From: an uncultured Odoribacter sp.
Lineage (GTDB): Bacteria > Bacteroidota > Bacteroidia > Bacteroidales > Marinifilaceae
Assembly (NCBI GenBank): GCA_910589025.1
Contig: CAJURM010000014.1
Coordinates: 1-64,000, forward strand
Direction of reading: 5' to 3'
Length of the DNA stretch: 64,000 bases
In this document: piece by piece, positions 7,670-15,610 of the stretch
Layout of the letters: every line of letters starts with the position of its first letter
Numbering within the stretch: the first letter of the stretch is position 1
The notes under the pieces: generated by a model
Databases searched by the model: none
What the model was told of the DNA's origin: nothing
What the model saw: the letters and a program-made list of their open reading frames with translations, nothing else
Position numbers and translations under genes: made by a program

Positions 7670-9577
7670 ATGGCTGTTACTAAAGATTATTTATGTGGAA
7701 CTCTATTTGAAGACAATTATCTTATTCGGTCATTAAATAATTGCATTATAACTCAACCAGATGTTGCTTTAACAGAATTAGTAGCTAATGCATGGGATGC
7801 TGGGGCAACTGAAGTAAAAATCTTTATACCAGAAAAATGTGGACAAGTTCTCACGGTTGAAGATAATGGTATTGGCTTGACTAAAGAAGAATTTCATAAC
7901 AGATGGATGAAATTGAGTTACAATCGTCTCATTCACCAAGGGAAAAAAGTTTTGTTCCCCAATGGAGAAACATCATCTCGAATAGCTTATGGGCGAAATG
8001 GAGTTGGACGACACGGATTATTATGTTTTAATGATGAATATCAAGTTATTACTCATAAAGCGGGTTCTGAATTATCATTAACTGTTTCAACTAAGATTCC
8101 AGGTCAAGCAATAGCTATAATTGATGAACAGACTACTCCTTCTAAGAATCAAGGGACAATATTAAAAGTTGTTGTAGAGAGAAATTTACCTAATGTAAAA
8201 CATATAAGAGAAATAATATCTTCCAGATTCCTACATGATCCTCAGTTTATCATTGAGGTCAATCGTAAAAGATTGACTTTGGATCAATTGGATGGATTAT
8301 TGGATACAACGGAATTGACAACAAAAGATGGCTATAAAATTACAGCGACATTTATAGATGCCATTAAAAAATCACGAAAGAGCATATATCAAGGCATTGC
8401 TTTTTGGCAAGGAGGTCGCCTTGTCGGTTCACCATCTTGGATATTAGGAAATACCTATTATGTTGATGGGCGAACAGCAATAGCCAAAAGATATACTGTT
8501 GTAATACAAAGTAAAGATTTAGAGGATTTAGTTAAAGAAGATTGGAGTGGATTTAAAGACACAAAAGAAACATGTCATCTTTACGAGACGGTAAAAGAAT
8601 ACGTTATATCAATGTTTGAAAAAGTTGCAAAGGCAAATATTGAGGAAACTAAGATTGCAGTTAAAAAAGAATTGAAAAGCAAATTAAAAAATGCAACACC
8701 TTTAGCATTATATGAAGTCGATGAAATAATAGAAAGCATAACCATTAGTACACCTACAGCTAATAAAGAAAGCATTTCTTTAGCAGTAGAAGCTATTGTT
8801 AATCTCGAATCTTCAAAAAATGGTCAAGAGCTTTTGGCTAAATTATCAAACTTAAGCGAAGAGGACATAATTGGACTTAATTCACTTTTAGAAAAATGGT
8901 CTGTCAAAGATGCATTAACGGTATTAAGCGAAATTGATAGACGTTTGTCCGTAATAGAAGCTATAAGAAAATTATCAAAAGATAAATCTGTGGATGAACT
9001 ACATATATTACATCCACTTGTTACAGAATCAAGATGGCTATTTGGACCTGAATATGATACTCCTGAATATACATCTAATAGACAATTACAAACAGTTGTA
9101 AAGAAACTCTTCAAAAAATCGCTTGACAATACAAATGACATTAAAATAAATAAACGACCGGATATTGTCGTGCTCGCAGATGGCTCTTCAATATCCGTAA
9201 CAGGAACCGAAGATGTAACCAAAGACTCAAATATGGTTATAGTAAATAAAGTATTGATTATTGAATTAAAGCGAGGCGGATTTGAGATTACAAGCAATGA
9301 ACGAAATCAAGCTCAAAATTATATTGAATCTTTATTAGCTCTTGGTTTTGAATCTTCTACATTTAATGCTTTCGTTGTTGGTGATTCTATCGTAAAAGGA
9401 TTACAAAAAACAGCTTCCATAGGGGATAATAAACAAGGTCACATATTTGTTACCACTTTTGACCAATTGGTTGATACAGCAGAAAAACGAATGTTTGGGT
9501 TAAGAAAGAAATTAAGTATAATGTATGACGATGTTCCAGGAATGGATCTATATAAACAAACAAAATTGAGATTATAA
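7670..9577 (+). CDS. GHKL (Hsp90/MORC-type) ATPase fused to PD-(D/E)xK-like nuclease
   Basis: 635 residues. The N-terminal domain has the GHKL ATP-binding boxes: N box ELVANAWDAGA (36-46), G1 box EDNGIGL (64-70) and G2 box GRNGVGRHG (108-116). The C-terminal region has a nuclease-like set: RPDIVV (about 495-500), IIELK (about 529-533) and Q-x3-Y in QAQNY (about 546-550), as in RecB-type PD-(D/E)xK enzymes. Helical linkers lie between them. ATPases of the MutL/MORC/Hsp90 group occur in restriction-modification and other phage-defence systems, where ATP-driven clamping licenses cleavage. A single-gene defence function is inferred. Codon usage is very AT-rich, unlike the chromosomal genes from 10.4 kb on. 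Confidence 0.7.
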   Translation: MAVTKDYLCGTLFEDNYLIRSLNNCIITQPDVALTELVANAWDAGATEVKIFIPEKCGQVLTVEDNGIGLTKEEFHNRWMKLSYNRLIHQGKKVLFPNGETSSRIAYGRNGVGRHGLLCFNDEYQVITHKAGSELSLTVSTKIPGQAIAIIDEQTTPSKNQGTILKVVVERNLPNVKHIREIISSRFLHDPQFIIEVNRKRLTLDQLDGLLDTTELTTKDGYKITATFIDAIKKSRKSIYQGIAFWQGGRLVGSPSWILGNTYYVDGRTAIAKRYTVVIQSKDLEDLVKEDWSGFKDTKETCHLYETVKEYVISMFEKVAKANIEETKIAVKKELKSKLKNATPLALYEVDEIIESITISTPTANKESISLAVEAIVNLESSKNGQELLAKLSNLSEEDIIGLNSLLEKWSVKDALTVLSEIDRRLSVIEAIRKLSKDKSVDELHILHPLVTESRWLFGPEYDTPEYTSNRQLQTVVKKLFKKSLDNTNDIKINKRPDIVVLADGSSISVTGTEDVTKDSNMVIVNKVLIIELKRGGFEITSNERNQAQNYIESLLALGFESSTFNAFVVGDSIVKGLQKTASIGDNKQGHIFVTTFDQLVDTAEKRMFGLRKKLSIMYDDVPGMDLYKQTKLRL

Positions 9578-9844
9578 TTAAACGATTTTTATCTTAATCA
9601 GACTAAGTACCATTTACATAAATTACATGATAGCCAATTGGACTTCATAATGTCTTGAATAGATATATCTCATAATTAAATCAATGCAAAATATTAGAAA
9701 AATTTCCTTATAAAGTGGGATTAGCTTTTTTAGATATTAATTGATTTATATTTGGTCTATTCCAGAATTAATCCCTACATTTGGAAATGTAATGATAAAT
9801 GGACAGGCGTTTGGATGAAAATAGAAGTTAAGATAGACAAGAAT

Positions 9845-9862
9845 CCGTTACTAAATCGTTAC
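9845..9862 (+). repeat. Spaced repeat CCGTTAC-N4-TCGTTAC, copy 1
   Basis: The same 18-bp pattern recurs at 10132-10149 in the same orientation with the same 4-nt spacing. Pairs of short direct repeats at an 11-bp pitch are typical arm-type sites of tyrosine integrases, and this copy lies where AT-rich cargo gives way to chromosomal sequence. The rest of the 900-bp gap (9578-10478) shows no gene apart from the RNA described below. Confidence 0.4.
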
Positions 9863-10038
9863 TACGCGATATTTTGAAATAGTTATCACATTGATGATAA
9901 GGATTTTGATGGGAGTTAGTTCATTCCCCCTCTATCCAGCTAAATCTAATTTCCCGAATAAAAAAATTACTCCTAAATACATGAAATACAAGAAAATAAT
10001 TTATTTTCAATCAAAAGTTAAATATATCATATAATGAT

Positions 10039-10070
10039 TTGATTTTCTGAAATGAATCCACTATATTTAC
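10039..10070 (+). promoter_or_regulatory. Promoter of the 10.1-kb transcript
   Basis: TTTG (10039-10042), 20 nt, then TATATTTA (10063-10070): 7 of 8 matches to the -7 box at exactly the consensus spacing. Start of transcription is expected near 10077. Confidence 0.5.
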
Positions 10071-10076
10071 ACTCGT

Positions 10077-10290
10077 AAACGAGAAACAGCAGACATAGAG
10101 ATGTCGGTAGGAGCTATAAAGTGACAAGCCTCCGTTACAATTTCGTTACAGGTTGAAATTCTGGAGAAGATAAGAAGTTAAATACTAAAATATTAGGTGC
10201 CATTAGGAACAGGTTCCGTCCGCACCGCTTGATGAAGACGAAAAAACAAGAAAAGTCCTGAAGTTTAATACTTTGGGACTTTTTCTTTTT
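10077..10290 (+). ncRNA. Structured non-coding transcript or leader, about 210 nt
   Basis: A promoter (10039-10070) and a strong intrinsic terminator (10251-10290) bracket about 175 nt without a coding frame. Visible pairings are GACAT-AGAG-ATGTC, then nested CTCC/GGAG and AATTTC/GAAATT, and GGTGC/GCACC enclosing GGAA-CAGG-TTCC. I do not match it to a known riboswitch, tmRNA, 6S or RNase P core. The FUSC-like gene starts 190 nt after the terminator, so it may be a free RNA or a leader attenuating that operon. The repeat copy at 10132-10149 lies inside it. Confidence 0.45.
10251..10290 (+). terminator. Intrinsic terminator
   Basis: AAAAGTCC (10251-10258) pairs with GGACTTTT (10276-10283), with further AAG/CTT pairing inside, followed by a T-rich run. 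Confidence 0.7.
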
Positions 10291-10478
10291 CCACTCACCC
10301 CTGCAAAAAGTACCCGAATCCGGCAGTTGCCGTGGGTTTATTTGTTGGACTCTCCAAAAGGAATAAAATCATTTTCAGAAAGTGCAGCTACAAATTCGAG
10401 ACAGAAAAGCCGGGAAAGAAAAATTATGACGCAAAAGCCCCGTCCCTTTGTATCGCAACTTAAACGGAGGTTTTGCGT

Positions 10479-11057
10479 ATGAACAGAAAGTTAATACTGG
10501 CAATTATGAAAATCCTGAACATCATTAAGCGGATAGAGCCAGGAACTGCTTTATTGAAATGCATTACGGTGTTATTGGCTTGCTTTTTCGGTTCTTATAT
10601 CACCGGACGTTTTCATGAAGAATCAGGGTCTATCGGTGCCATTCTGGCGTGTACAGCTGCCATTGTCGTGTTACAGGACAAAGACTTAAAAAACTCCCTT
10701 CACACCGGCTGGTTGCGGGTGTTAGGAACTTTTATCGGAGCTCTCATTGCCTGGATTTACCTCCTTTTCTACACATTTTCCATTCCAGGAATGCTCATTG
10801 CAGTATTTATAGAGGAAATCATTTGTATGCTACTAAAAGTACCGGATAACGGGAAAATGGCTACCATCACTTTAGTCGTTGTGCTCCTCATCAACCGGGA
10901 ATATCCCAACCTGCCACCTTGGGAAAACGGGCTACTGCGTTTCAGTGAATCGGCTGTAGGCGCTGGCATTGGTATCTTCATGGTCTGGATTGAATACGTA
11001 TTTCAGAAACTCCGGCTACTCTGGAAAAAAATAGACACTCACGCTAAAAGAAAATAA
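10479..11057 (+). CDS. FUSC/aromatic acid exporter-like membrane protein
   Basis: 192 residues from the ATG at 10479, which follows an unusually clear purine-rich CGGAGG 8 nt upstream; an in-frame TTG two codons earlier is less likely. Four to five hydrophobic segments are visible (CITVLLACFFGSYITG, IGAILACTAAIVVL, VLGTFIGALIAWIYLLFY, MATITLVVVLLI, ESAVGAGIGIFMVWIEYVF). The pattern GR...AILACTAAIVVLQD...GWLRVLGTFIGALIA matches the N-terminal membrane module of FUSC/ArAE (DUF939-like) proteins; the usual soluble C-terminal domain is missing, which is normal for the short forms. Substrate is unknown; aromatic acid or small organic anion efflux is family-level knowledge. Confidence 0.65.
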   Translation: MNRKLILAIMKILNIIKRIEPGTALLKCITVLLACFFGSYITGRFHEESGSIGAILACTAAIVVLQDKDLKNSLHTGWLRVLGTFIGALIAWIYLLFYTFSIPGMLIAVFIEEIICMLLKVPDNGKMATITLVVVLLINREYPNLPPWENGLLRFSESAVGAGIGIFMVWIEYVFQKLRLLWKKIDTHAKRK

Positions 11058-11080
11058 ACACACCTCTCTCCCATTCCGGA

Positions 11081-11098
11081 TTTCAGATGTTTTTCAGA
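11081..11098 (+). promoter_or_regulatory. Direct repeat TTTCAGA-N4-TTTCAGA, probable response-regulator site
   Basis: Two 7-bp half-sites 11 bp apart, just upstream of a -7 box TATCTTTG (11104-11111). A near copy (TTTCAAA-N4-TTTCAGA) precedes the PepSY gene at 13129-13146. OmpR/PhoB-type regulators bind such tandem sites. Confidence 0.5.
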
Positions 11099-11103
11099 AT
11101 TAT

Positions 11104-11111
11104 TATCTTTG
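11104..11111 (+). promoter_or_regulatory. -7 box of the response-regulator operon
   Basis: TATCTTTG, a full match to TAnnTTTG, 21 bp upstream of the ATG at 11133. The leader would be very short. Confidence 0.5.
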
Positions 11112-11132
11112 TTTGTGATAAAAACAGGGATA

Positions 11133-11810
11133 ATGAAAATACTACTTGTCGAAGACGACCCGGCTTTGCGGGAAATTCTCCAGCACTCTTTACAACAAGA
11201 GCGTTATGTGGTAGAAATCGCTCCCGACTACCACACAGCTTGTCAGAAAATCCACGATTACACGTACGACTGCATTCTGTTAGACATCATGCTCCCTGAC
11301 GGAAATGGCCTGTCGTTGCTCAAAGAAATGCAACAAGCCAGAAAACAGGAAAATGTCATCATCATTTCTGCCAAAGACTCTTTAGATGACAAAGTAAAAG
11401 GATTAGACTTGGGAGCCGATGATTATCTGCCCAAACCTTTCCATTTAGCAGAGCTTCATGCCCGCATTAAAAGTGTGATACGGCGTAAAAACCGGGATGG
11501 GAACTTATTCGCTGAATACGGCAACATCAGAATAAACACGGACACATTTGAAGTATATGTAGAAAACAAACACCTCGAACTGAACCGGAAAGAATACGAT
11601 ATCTTACACTACTTTCTGAACCGTCCGGAAAGGCTGCTAAACAAAAACACCCTGGCAGAAGCTGTGTGGGGCGACCACATCGACCAGACCGACAACTTTG
11701 ACTTTATTTACGCCCAAATCAAAAACCTGCGTAAAAAACTTATTGCTGCGGAAGCCACTCCGGAAATTAAAGCGGTATACGGTTTCGGCTATAAAATGAC
11801 CTTGAAATGA
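11133..11810 (+). CDS. OmpR-family response regulator
   Basis: 225 residues from MKILLVEDD; the longer frame (from 11109) lies over the promoter and is rejected. Receiver domain 1-115 has the acidic pair EDD (7-9), phospho-acceptor D in LLDIMLPDG (about 52), the conserved S/T in IIISAKD and K in DYLPKPF (about 102). A winged-helix DNA-binding domain follows (EYDILHYFLNRPERLLNK...VYGFGYKM). It would activate genes after phosphorylation by the kinase encoded next, whose ATG overlaps this stop by 4 bp. The direct repeats upstream of this gene and of the PepSY gene are the likely targets, making the operon autoregulated. Confidence 0.9.
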   Translation: MKILLVEDDPALREILQHSLQQERYVVEIAPDYHTACQKIHDYTYDCILLDIMLPDGNGLSLLKEMQQARKQENVIIISAKDSLDDKVKGLDLGADDYLPKPFHLAELHARIKSVIRRKNRDGNLFAEYGNIRINTDTFEVYVENKHLELNRKEYDILHYFLNRPERLLNKNTLAEAVWGDHIDQTDNFDFIYAQIKNLRKKLIAAEATPEIKAVYGFGYKMTLK

Positions 11811-13105
11811 AACTGATTTACCGGATACTTTACCGTCTTTCCATAGCTTTACTCCTTGTTTTAGGAATATGGGGAGCTTTCTTCTACCTGACCGTCATAG
11901 ATGAAATCAACGATGAAACCGACGACTCTTTAGAAGACTATTCGGAAATAATTATCCGGAAAGCCCTGACAGGACAGGAACTACCCTCCCGTTCCAATGG
12001 CAGCAACAATACTTACTACCTAAATCCGGTCTCGGAAGAGTATGCCCGTATCCATAAAAAAATCCGGTATTCGGATGAAATGATTTACATAGAGGAAAAG
12101 GAAGAAACAGAACCTGCACGCATTCTAAAAACCATTTTCCGGGACAAAGAGGAAAACTATTTTGAATTGACAGTATGCATTCCCACCATTGAGAAGGAAG
12201 ATTTACAGGAAGCCATCCTTTCCTGGATTGTTTTCCTCTACATCACACTATTACTCACCATCCTATTAATCAACATCTGGGTTTTTTATCGGAGCATGCG
12301 CCCCCTGTATCACTTACTACACTGGCTGGACCATTACACCATTGGTTCTTCCACACTGCCTCCCGCCAACCGTACTAAAATCACAGAATTCCGGAAACTA
12401 AATGAAGCGGTACGACAAAGTGCAGAACGCAACGAACAGATTTTCCAACAACAAAAACAATTCATCGGCAATGCTGCCCATGAAATACAGACTCCTTTAG
12501 CCATTTGCCAAAACCGGCTTGAAATGCTAATGAACCGCGATAACATACCGGAAGAAGAACTGGAGGAACTCATCAAGACCCACCAAACCTTAGAGCACAT
12601 CGTCAAATTAAACAAGTCACTGCTTTTTCTTTTTAAAATAGACAACGGGCAATTCCAGGAGAATCAGGAAATGGAACTCAACAGCATTATTTTAAAACTT
12701 GCCGAAGATTTCCAGGAAGCCTATGCATATAAAAACATTCGCTTAAACATCATTGAAGAAGCCCATCCGAAACTTCGGGTAAACGAAACCTTAATCACCG
12801 CATTGATTTCCAACCTACTCAAAAATGCATACATACACAACAACCCCGACGGAGTCATTGAAATCCGCATCTCTTCCGAAAGCCTGCTATTCTCCAACAC
12901 GGGGACGGAGGAAACTTTAGACGAACAACATATCTTCGAACGCTTCTATCAAGGCAAAAAGAAACAGGAGCACTCCACCGGACTGGGCTTATCCATCGTT
13001 CATTCCATTGCCCGATTTTATCATTTGCCTATCCGTTATTTCTTCAACGGCAGACACAATTTCGAAATCGGACTTCATCCCAACCATTTAATCCCCGGAA
13101 AATAA
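11807..13105 (+). CDS. Sensor histidine kinase
   Basis: 432 residues. A first membrane helix (about 8-30), an acidic periplasmic loop of about 115 residues (DEINDETDDSLEDYSE and beyond), a second helix (about 140-165), a short linker, then the HisKA domain with the phospho-acceptor in AAHEIQTPL (His at about 225). The ATPase domain has the N box LLKNAYIHN and the G2 box STGLGLSIV. It probably senses a periplasmic or membrane cue, with the PepSY-like proteins downstream as likely partners or targets. Coupled to the response regulator by an ATGA overlap. Confidence 0.9.
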   Translation: MKLIYRILYRLSIALLLVLGIWGAFFYLTVIDEINDETDDSLEDYSEIIIRKALTGQELPSRSNGSNNTYYLNPVSEEYARIHKKIRYSDEMIYIEEKEETEPARILKTIFRDKEENYFELTVCIPTIEKEDLQEAILSWIVFLYITLLLTILLINIWVFYRSMRPLYHLLHWLDHYTIGSSTLPPANRTKITEFRKLNEAVRQSAERNEQIFQQQKQFIGNAAHEIQTPLAICQNRLEMLMNRDNIPEEELEELIKTHQTLEHIVKLNKSLLFLFKIDNGQFQENQEMELNSIILKLAEDFQEAYAYKNIRLNIIEEAHPKLRVNETLITALISNLLKNAYIHNNPDGVIEIRISSESLLFSNTGTEETLDEQHIFERFYQGKKKQEHSTGLGLSIVHSIARFYHLPIRYFFNGRHNFEIGLHPNHLIPGK

Positions 13106-13128
13106 AAAAAATTCATTCTCCGTAATTA

Positions 13129-13163
13129 TTTCAAATTCTTTTCAGATTTACACCTCATCTTTG
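13129..13163 (+). promoter_or_regulatory. Direct repeat and -7-like box before the PepSY gene
   Basis: TTTCAAA (13129-13135) and TTTCAGA (13140-13146) repeat the 11-bp pitch seen at 11081-11098, followed by CATCTTTG (13156-13163), a degenerate -7 box. A weak promoter rescued by an activator would explain both features. Confidence 0.45.
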
Positions 13164-13188
13164 TCATGTAAATTAAAAACAAAAGAAT

Positions 13189-13626
13189 ATGAAAAAATTA
13201 GTTGTCCTATTACTTTGTCTCATAAGCATACAGACCATCATAAAAGCCGATGATGACAAACCCGTTGCCGTAAACGAACTTCCCAAAGAAGCCTTGGCTT
13301 TCATACAAAAACATTTCGCTGGCACTAAAATTTCATACGCCAAAATGGAATCGGACTTTTTCAAAAAAGAATACGAAGTCATATTTGTCAACGGTCAGAA
13401 AGCCGAATTTGACAAAAACGGCACATGGAAAGAAATCGACTGTAAATACAATTCCGTTCCGGCATCCATCATCCCTGAAGCCATAAAAAAACATCTCACA
13501 GAACAATTTCCCGAACAAACCGTAATAAAAATCGAAAGGGATAAAAAAGGATACGAAGTCAAATTGAAAAACAAACTGGAACTTAAATTCAATCATGCTT
13601 TCCAATTGACAGACATAGATAATTAA
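13189..13626 (+). CDS. PepSY-like exported protein
   Basis: 145 residues with a signal peptide (MKKLVVLLLCLISIQTIIKA, cut near 20). The mature part is a tandem of the short BLIP/PepSY-like module (LPKEALAFIQKHFAGTKISYAKME...YEVIFVNGQKAEFDKNGTWKEID, then IPEAIKKHLTEQFPEQTVIKIERDKKGYEVKLKN). Such proteins are common next to Bacteroidetes two-component genes; their biochemical role is not established, with periplasmic inhibition or metal handling suggested for relatives. It sits 84 bp after the kinase gene with its own regulatory repeat, so it is a likely member of the regulon. Confidence 0.8.
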   Translation: MKKLVVLLLCLISIQTIIKADDDKPVAVNELPKEALAFIQKHFAGTKISYAKMESDFFKKEYEVIFVNGQKAEFDKNGTWKEIDCKYNSVPASIIPEAIKKHLTEQFPEQTVIKIERDKKGYEVKLKNKLELKFNHAFQLTDIDN

Positions 13627-13660
13627 CAACAAGAAGTATAACAATTAATACAACACAACT

Positions 13661-14503
13661 ATGAATCTGAAATTTTTATTATTAGCCGTAATTTTAGGCT
13701 CTTTAAGCCTTTTCGCATGCAGTGACGACGATGATTACACACCGGATCAAACATTAAGAGAATCCTTTGAAGCCAAATATCCGAATGCTACCCGGGTTTC
13801 CTGGGAGAAAAAAGGCATCTACCGTGTGGCCGAATTCTGGCTTAACAACCAAGAAACACACGCCTGGTTTGACACATCCGGAGAATGGTATATGAGCAAA
13901 ACAGAACTCAAAACCCTCTCTGCCCTTCCGGTAAAAGTACAGGACTCCTTCAAGAAAAGCGAATACTCAACCTGGAAAATCGATGATGTAGACCGGGTGG
14001 AACGTCCAGGAAGCGAGGTCGTTTATATTATCGAAGTGGAACAAGGCAAGCAGGAAATTGACCTGTATTACTCACAGGAAGGCATCCTGATTAAAACCGT
14101 TGTAGACGACGATTCCAATCCCGAAGACCATTTGACAAACACACTTCCGGCTTCCGTAAAAGATTTTATAACAAAAAATTATCCTGGTGCCCGCATTGTT
14201 GAATATGAAATTGAAAAAGGCAACTTAGAGGTTGATATCATTGACGATAACAGAGGCAAAGAAGTGGTTTTTGACTTAAAATACAACTGGCAGTACACCG
14301 AATACAAAGTGGCCCGCACAGAAGTTCCTCAAAATGTAATGGATGCCCTGGATGCTTCTCCGTATAAAGATTTTCACATCGACGACATCGATTGTTATGA
14401 AACAAAAACACCGAAAACTCCGTCCTATTACCGTTTTGAATTGGAATCGGGCAATACTGAAGTAAAAATAAACATCGACACCAACGGAACTATTACAAAA
14501 TAA
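13661..14503 (+). CDS. PepSY-like lipoprotein with repeated modules
   Basis: 280 residues. A lipoprotein signal with lipobox SLFAC (Cys at about 20), followed by an acidic SDDDDY linker, the lipoprotein export-type acidic tail seen on surface lipoproteins of Bacteroidetes. Three copies of the PepSY-like module can be followed by their recurring VSWEKKGIYRVAEF / TWKIDDVDRV / YPGARIVEYEIEKGNLEVDI pattern. Co-transcribed with the single PepSY protein 34 bp upstream and closed by the terminator at 14512-14550. Function unknown; probably anchored in the outer membrane. Confidence 0.75.
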   Translation: MNLKFLLLAVILGSLSLFACSDDDDYTPDQTLRESFEAKYPNATRVSWEKKGIYRVAEFWLNNQETHAWFDTSGEWYMSKTELKTLSALPVKVQDSFKKSEYSTWKIDDVDRVERPGSEVVYIIEVEQGKQEIDLYYSQEGILIKTVVDDDSNPEDHLTNTLPASVKDFITKNYPGARIVEYEIEKGNLEVDIIDDNRGKEVVFDLKYNWQYTEYKVARTEVPQNVMDALDASPYKDFHIDDIDCYETKTPKTPSYYRFELESGNTEVKINIDTNGTITK

Positions 14504-14511
14504 ATAACTCT

Positions 14512-14550
14512 AAGACGGATTCAAAACAAACTTTTGAATCCGTCTTTTTA
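14512..14550 (+). terminator. Strong intrinsic terminator
   Basis: A perfect 15-bp stem (14512-14526 with 14532-14546), 5-nt loop, followed by a T run. It ends the kinase/PepSY unit. Confidence 0.85.
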
Positions 14551-14614
14551 TCCTCATTTACCAACCTTTTCCAATTCATTACGTATATACCGCAATAACA
14601 TAAAATCTTACACC

Positions 14615-14779
14615 ATGAAAAAATACATCTGCACCGTATGCAACTACATTTACGACCCAATCGCCGGAGACCCTGACAGCGGCATCAACCCCGGCACACC
14701 TTTCGAAGAACTACCTGATGATTGGGTATGTCCTTTGTGCGGCGTCGGAAAAGAAGACTTCGAACCGGTAGAAGAGTAA
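14615..14779 (+). CDS. Rubredoxin
   Basis: 54 residues from MKKYICTVCNY; the upstream in-frame ATG at 14534 overlaps the terminator and adds a tail no rubredoxin has. The two iron-binding pairs are CTVCNYIYDP (Cys 6 and 9) and CPLCGVGKEDF (Cys 39 and 42), with PDDWVCPLCG typical of the family. A cytoplasmic one-electron carrier that in anaerobes feeds peroxide- and oxygen-reducing enzymes such as rubrerythrin. No such partner is adjacent. Confidence 0.95.
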   Translation: MKKYICTVCNYIYDPIAGDPDSGINPGTPFEELPDDWVCPLCGVGKEDFEPVEE

Positions 14780-14781
14780 TT

Positions 14782-15462
14782 TTATATATCTTTTATCTTT
14801 AATATATTATACGAAATACCTGTATCGTATACATCGGTTTGTTCTATTTTCTTAATCACCCGGACCACTTTTACCGTTAGCGGCAACACCAACAACTCAT
14901 AAAGGGATTTCAGTACTGCCTGTGTAAATATCATGACAAGCAGCTCTTCTGCTGGAATCATTCCGCCGAAAGCTATCGGGAAAAACAGTATGGAATCCGC
15001 ACTTTCGCCGACCAAGGTAGAGACCATCGCCCGAACGGAAAAATGACGTCCCCGGGAAGCGATCTTCATCCGGCTCATAACATAGGCATTCAGAAACGAA
15101 CCGACTAAAAAAGCACAGAGGCTGGCCATCACAATACGCGGAGCCATCCCAAATACAAAATTAAACCCGGCTTCCCCCTCCCAAAAGGGGGCTGCCGGAA
15201 GCATTATCGCCAACTGGGCAAACGCCACTACCAAAAAATTCATGGCAAATCCCGACCAAATAATCAGGCGGGCCTTCTTAAACCCCCAGACTTCCGCAAT
15301 ACAATCATTGATAATGTAAGAAACAGGAAAGACGATCAAGCCCGCCGTTGCGGTAACCCCGCCTACCTGTATGACTTTGGTTTCCAAAAGATTCGAAGCA
15401 ATCAGACACACATTGAAAAGTACGCCTAAAAGCATAAAAGGAAGTGTAACAGTTTTCTGCAT
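14782..15462 (-). CDS. Queuosine precursor transporter (YhhQ/QPTR family)
   Basis: 226 residues from MQKTVTLPF; a longer frame adds 31 residues of unlikely sequence. About six membrane helices are visible. The family signature is clear: ETKVIQVGGVTATAGLIVFPVSYIINDCIAEVWGF, then the helix with SLCAFLVGSFLNAYVMSRMK and RAMVSTLVGESADSILFFPIAF. Imports preQ0/preQ1 or related deazaguanines for queuosine synthesis in tRNA. It ends 2 bp from the convergent rubredoxin gene. Confidence 0.85.
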   Translation of the reverse strand: MQKTVTLPFMLLGVLFNVCLIASNLLETKVIQVGGVTATAGLIVFPVSYIINDCIAEVWGFKKARLIIWSGFAMNFLVVAFAQLAIMLPAAPFWEGEAGFNFVFGMAPRIVMASLCAFLVGSFLNAYVMSRMKIASRGRHFSVRAMVSTLVGESADSILFFPIAFGGMIPAEELLVMIFTQAVLKSLYELLVLPLTVKVVRVIKKIEQTDVYDTGISYNILKIKDI

Positions 15463-15610
15463 TTTCTTGTTTTTTACGTGGTTAATCAAGCACACGGAAT
15501 GAAACTTCATTCTGAATACAACGAACAAAAATACAACATAAATCCCGCTTTGCAAAACAAAAACAGCCGGAGAAACCCCTCATTTCCCCGGCCATCTCCC
15601 TCATAACATC

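Noticed and set aside
10195..10235. tRNA or tmRNA 3' end suggested by a GGTTCC-containing hairpin
   Set aside because: No acceptor stem, anticodon arm or CCA pairing could be built around it.
10273..10482. Small frame before the FUSC-like gene
   Set aside because: Starts within the terminator hairpin, has no family features, and ends over the ribosome site of the next gene.
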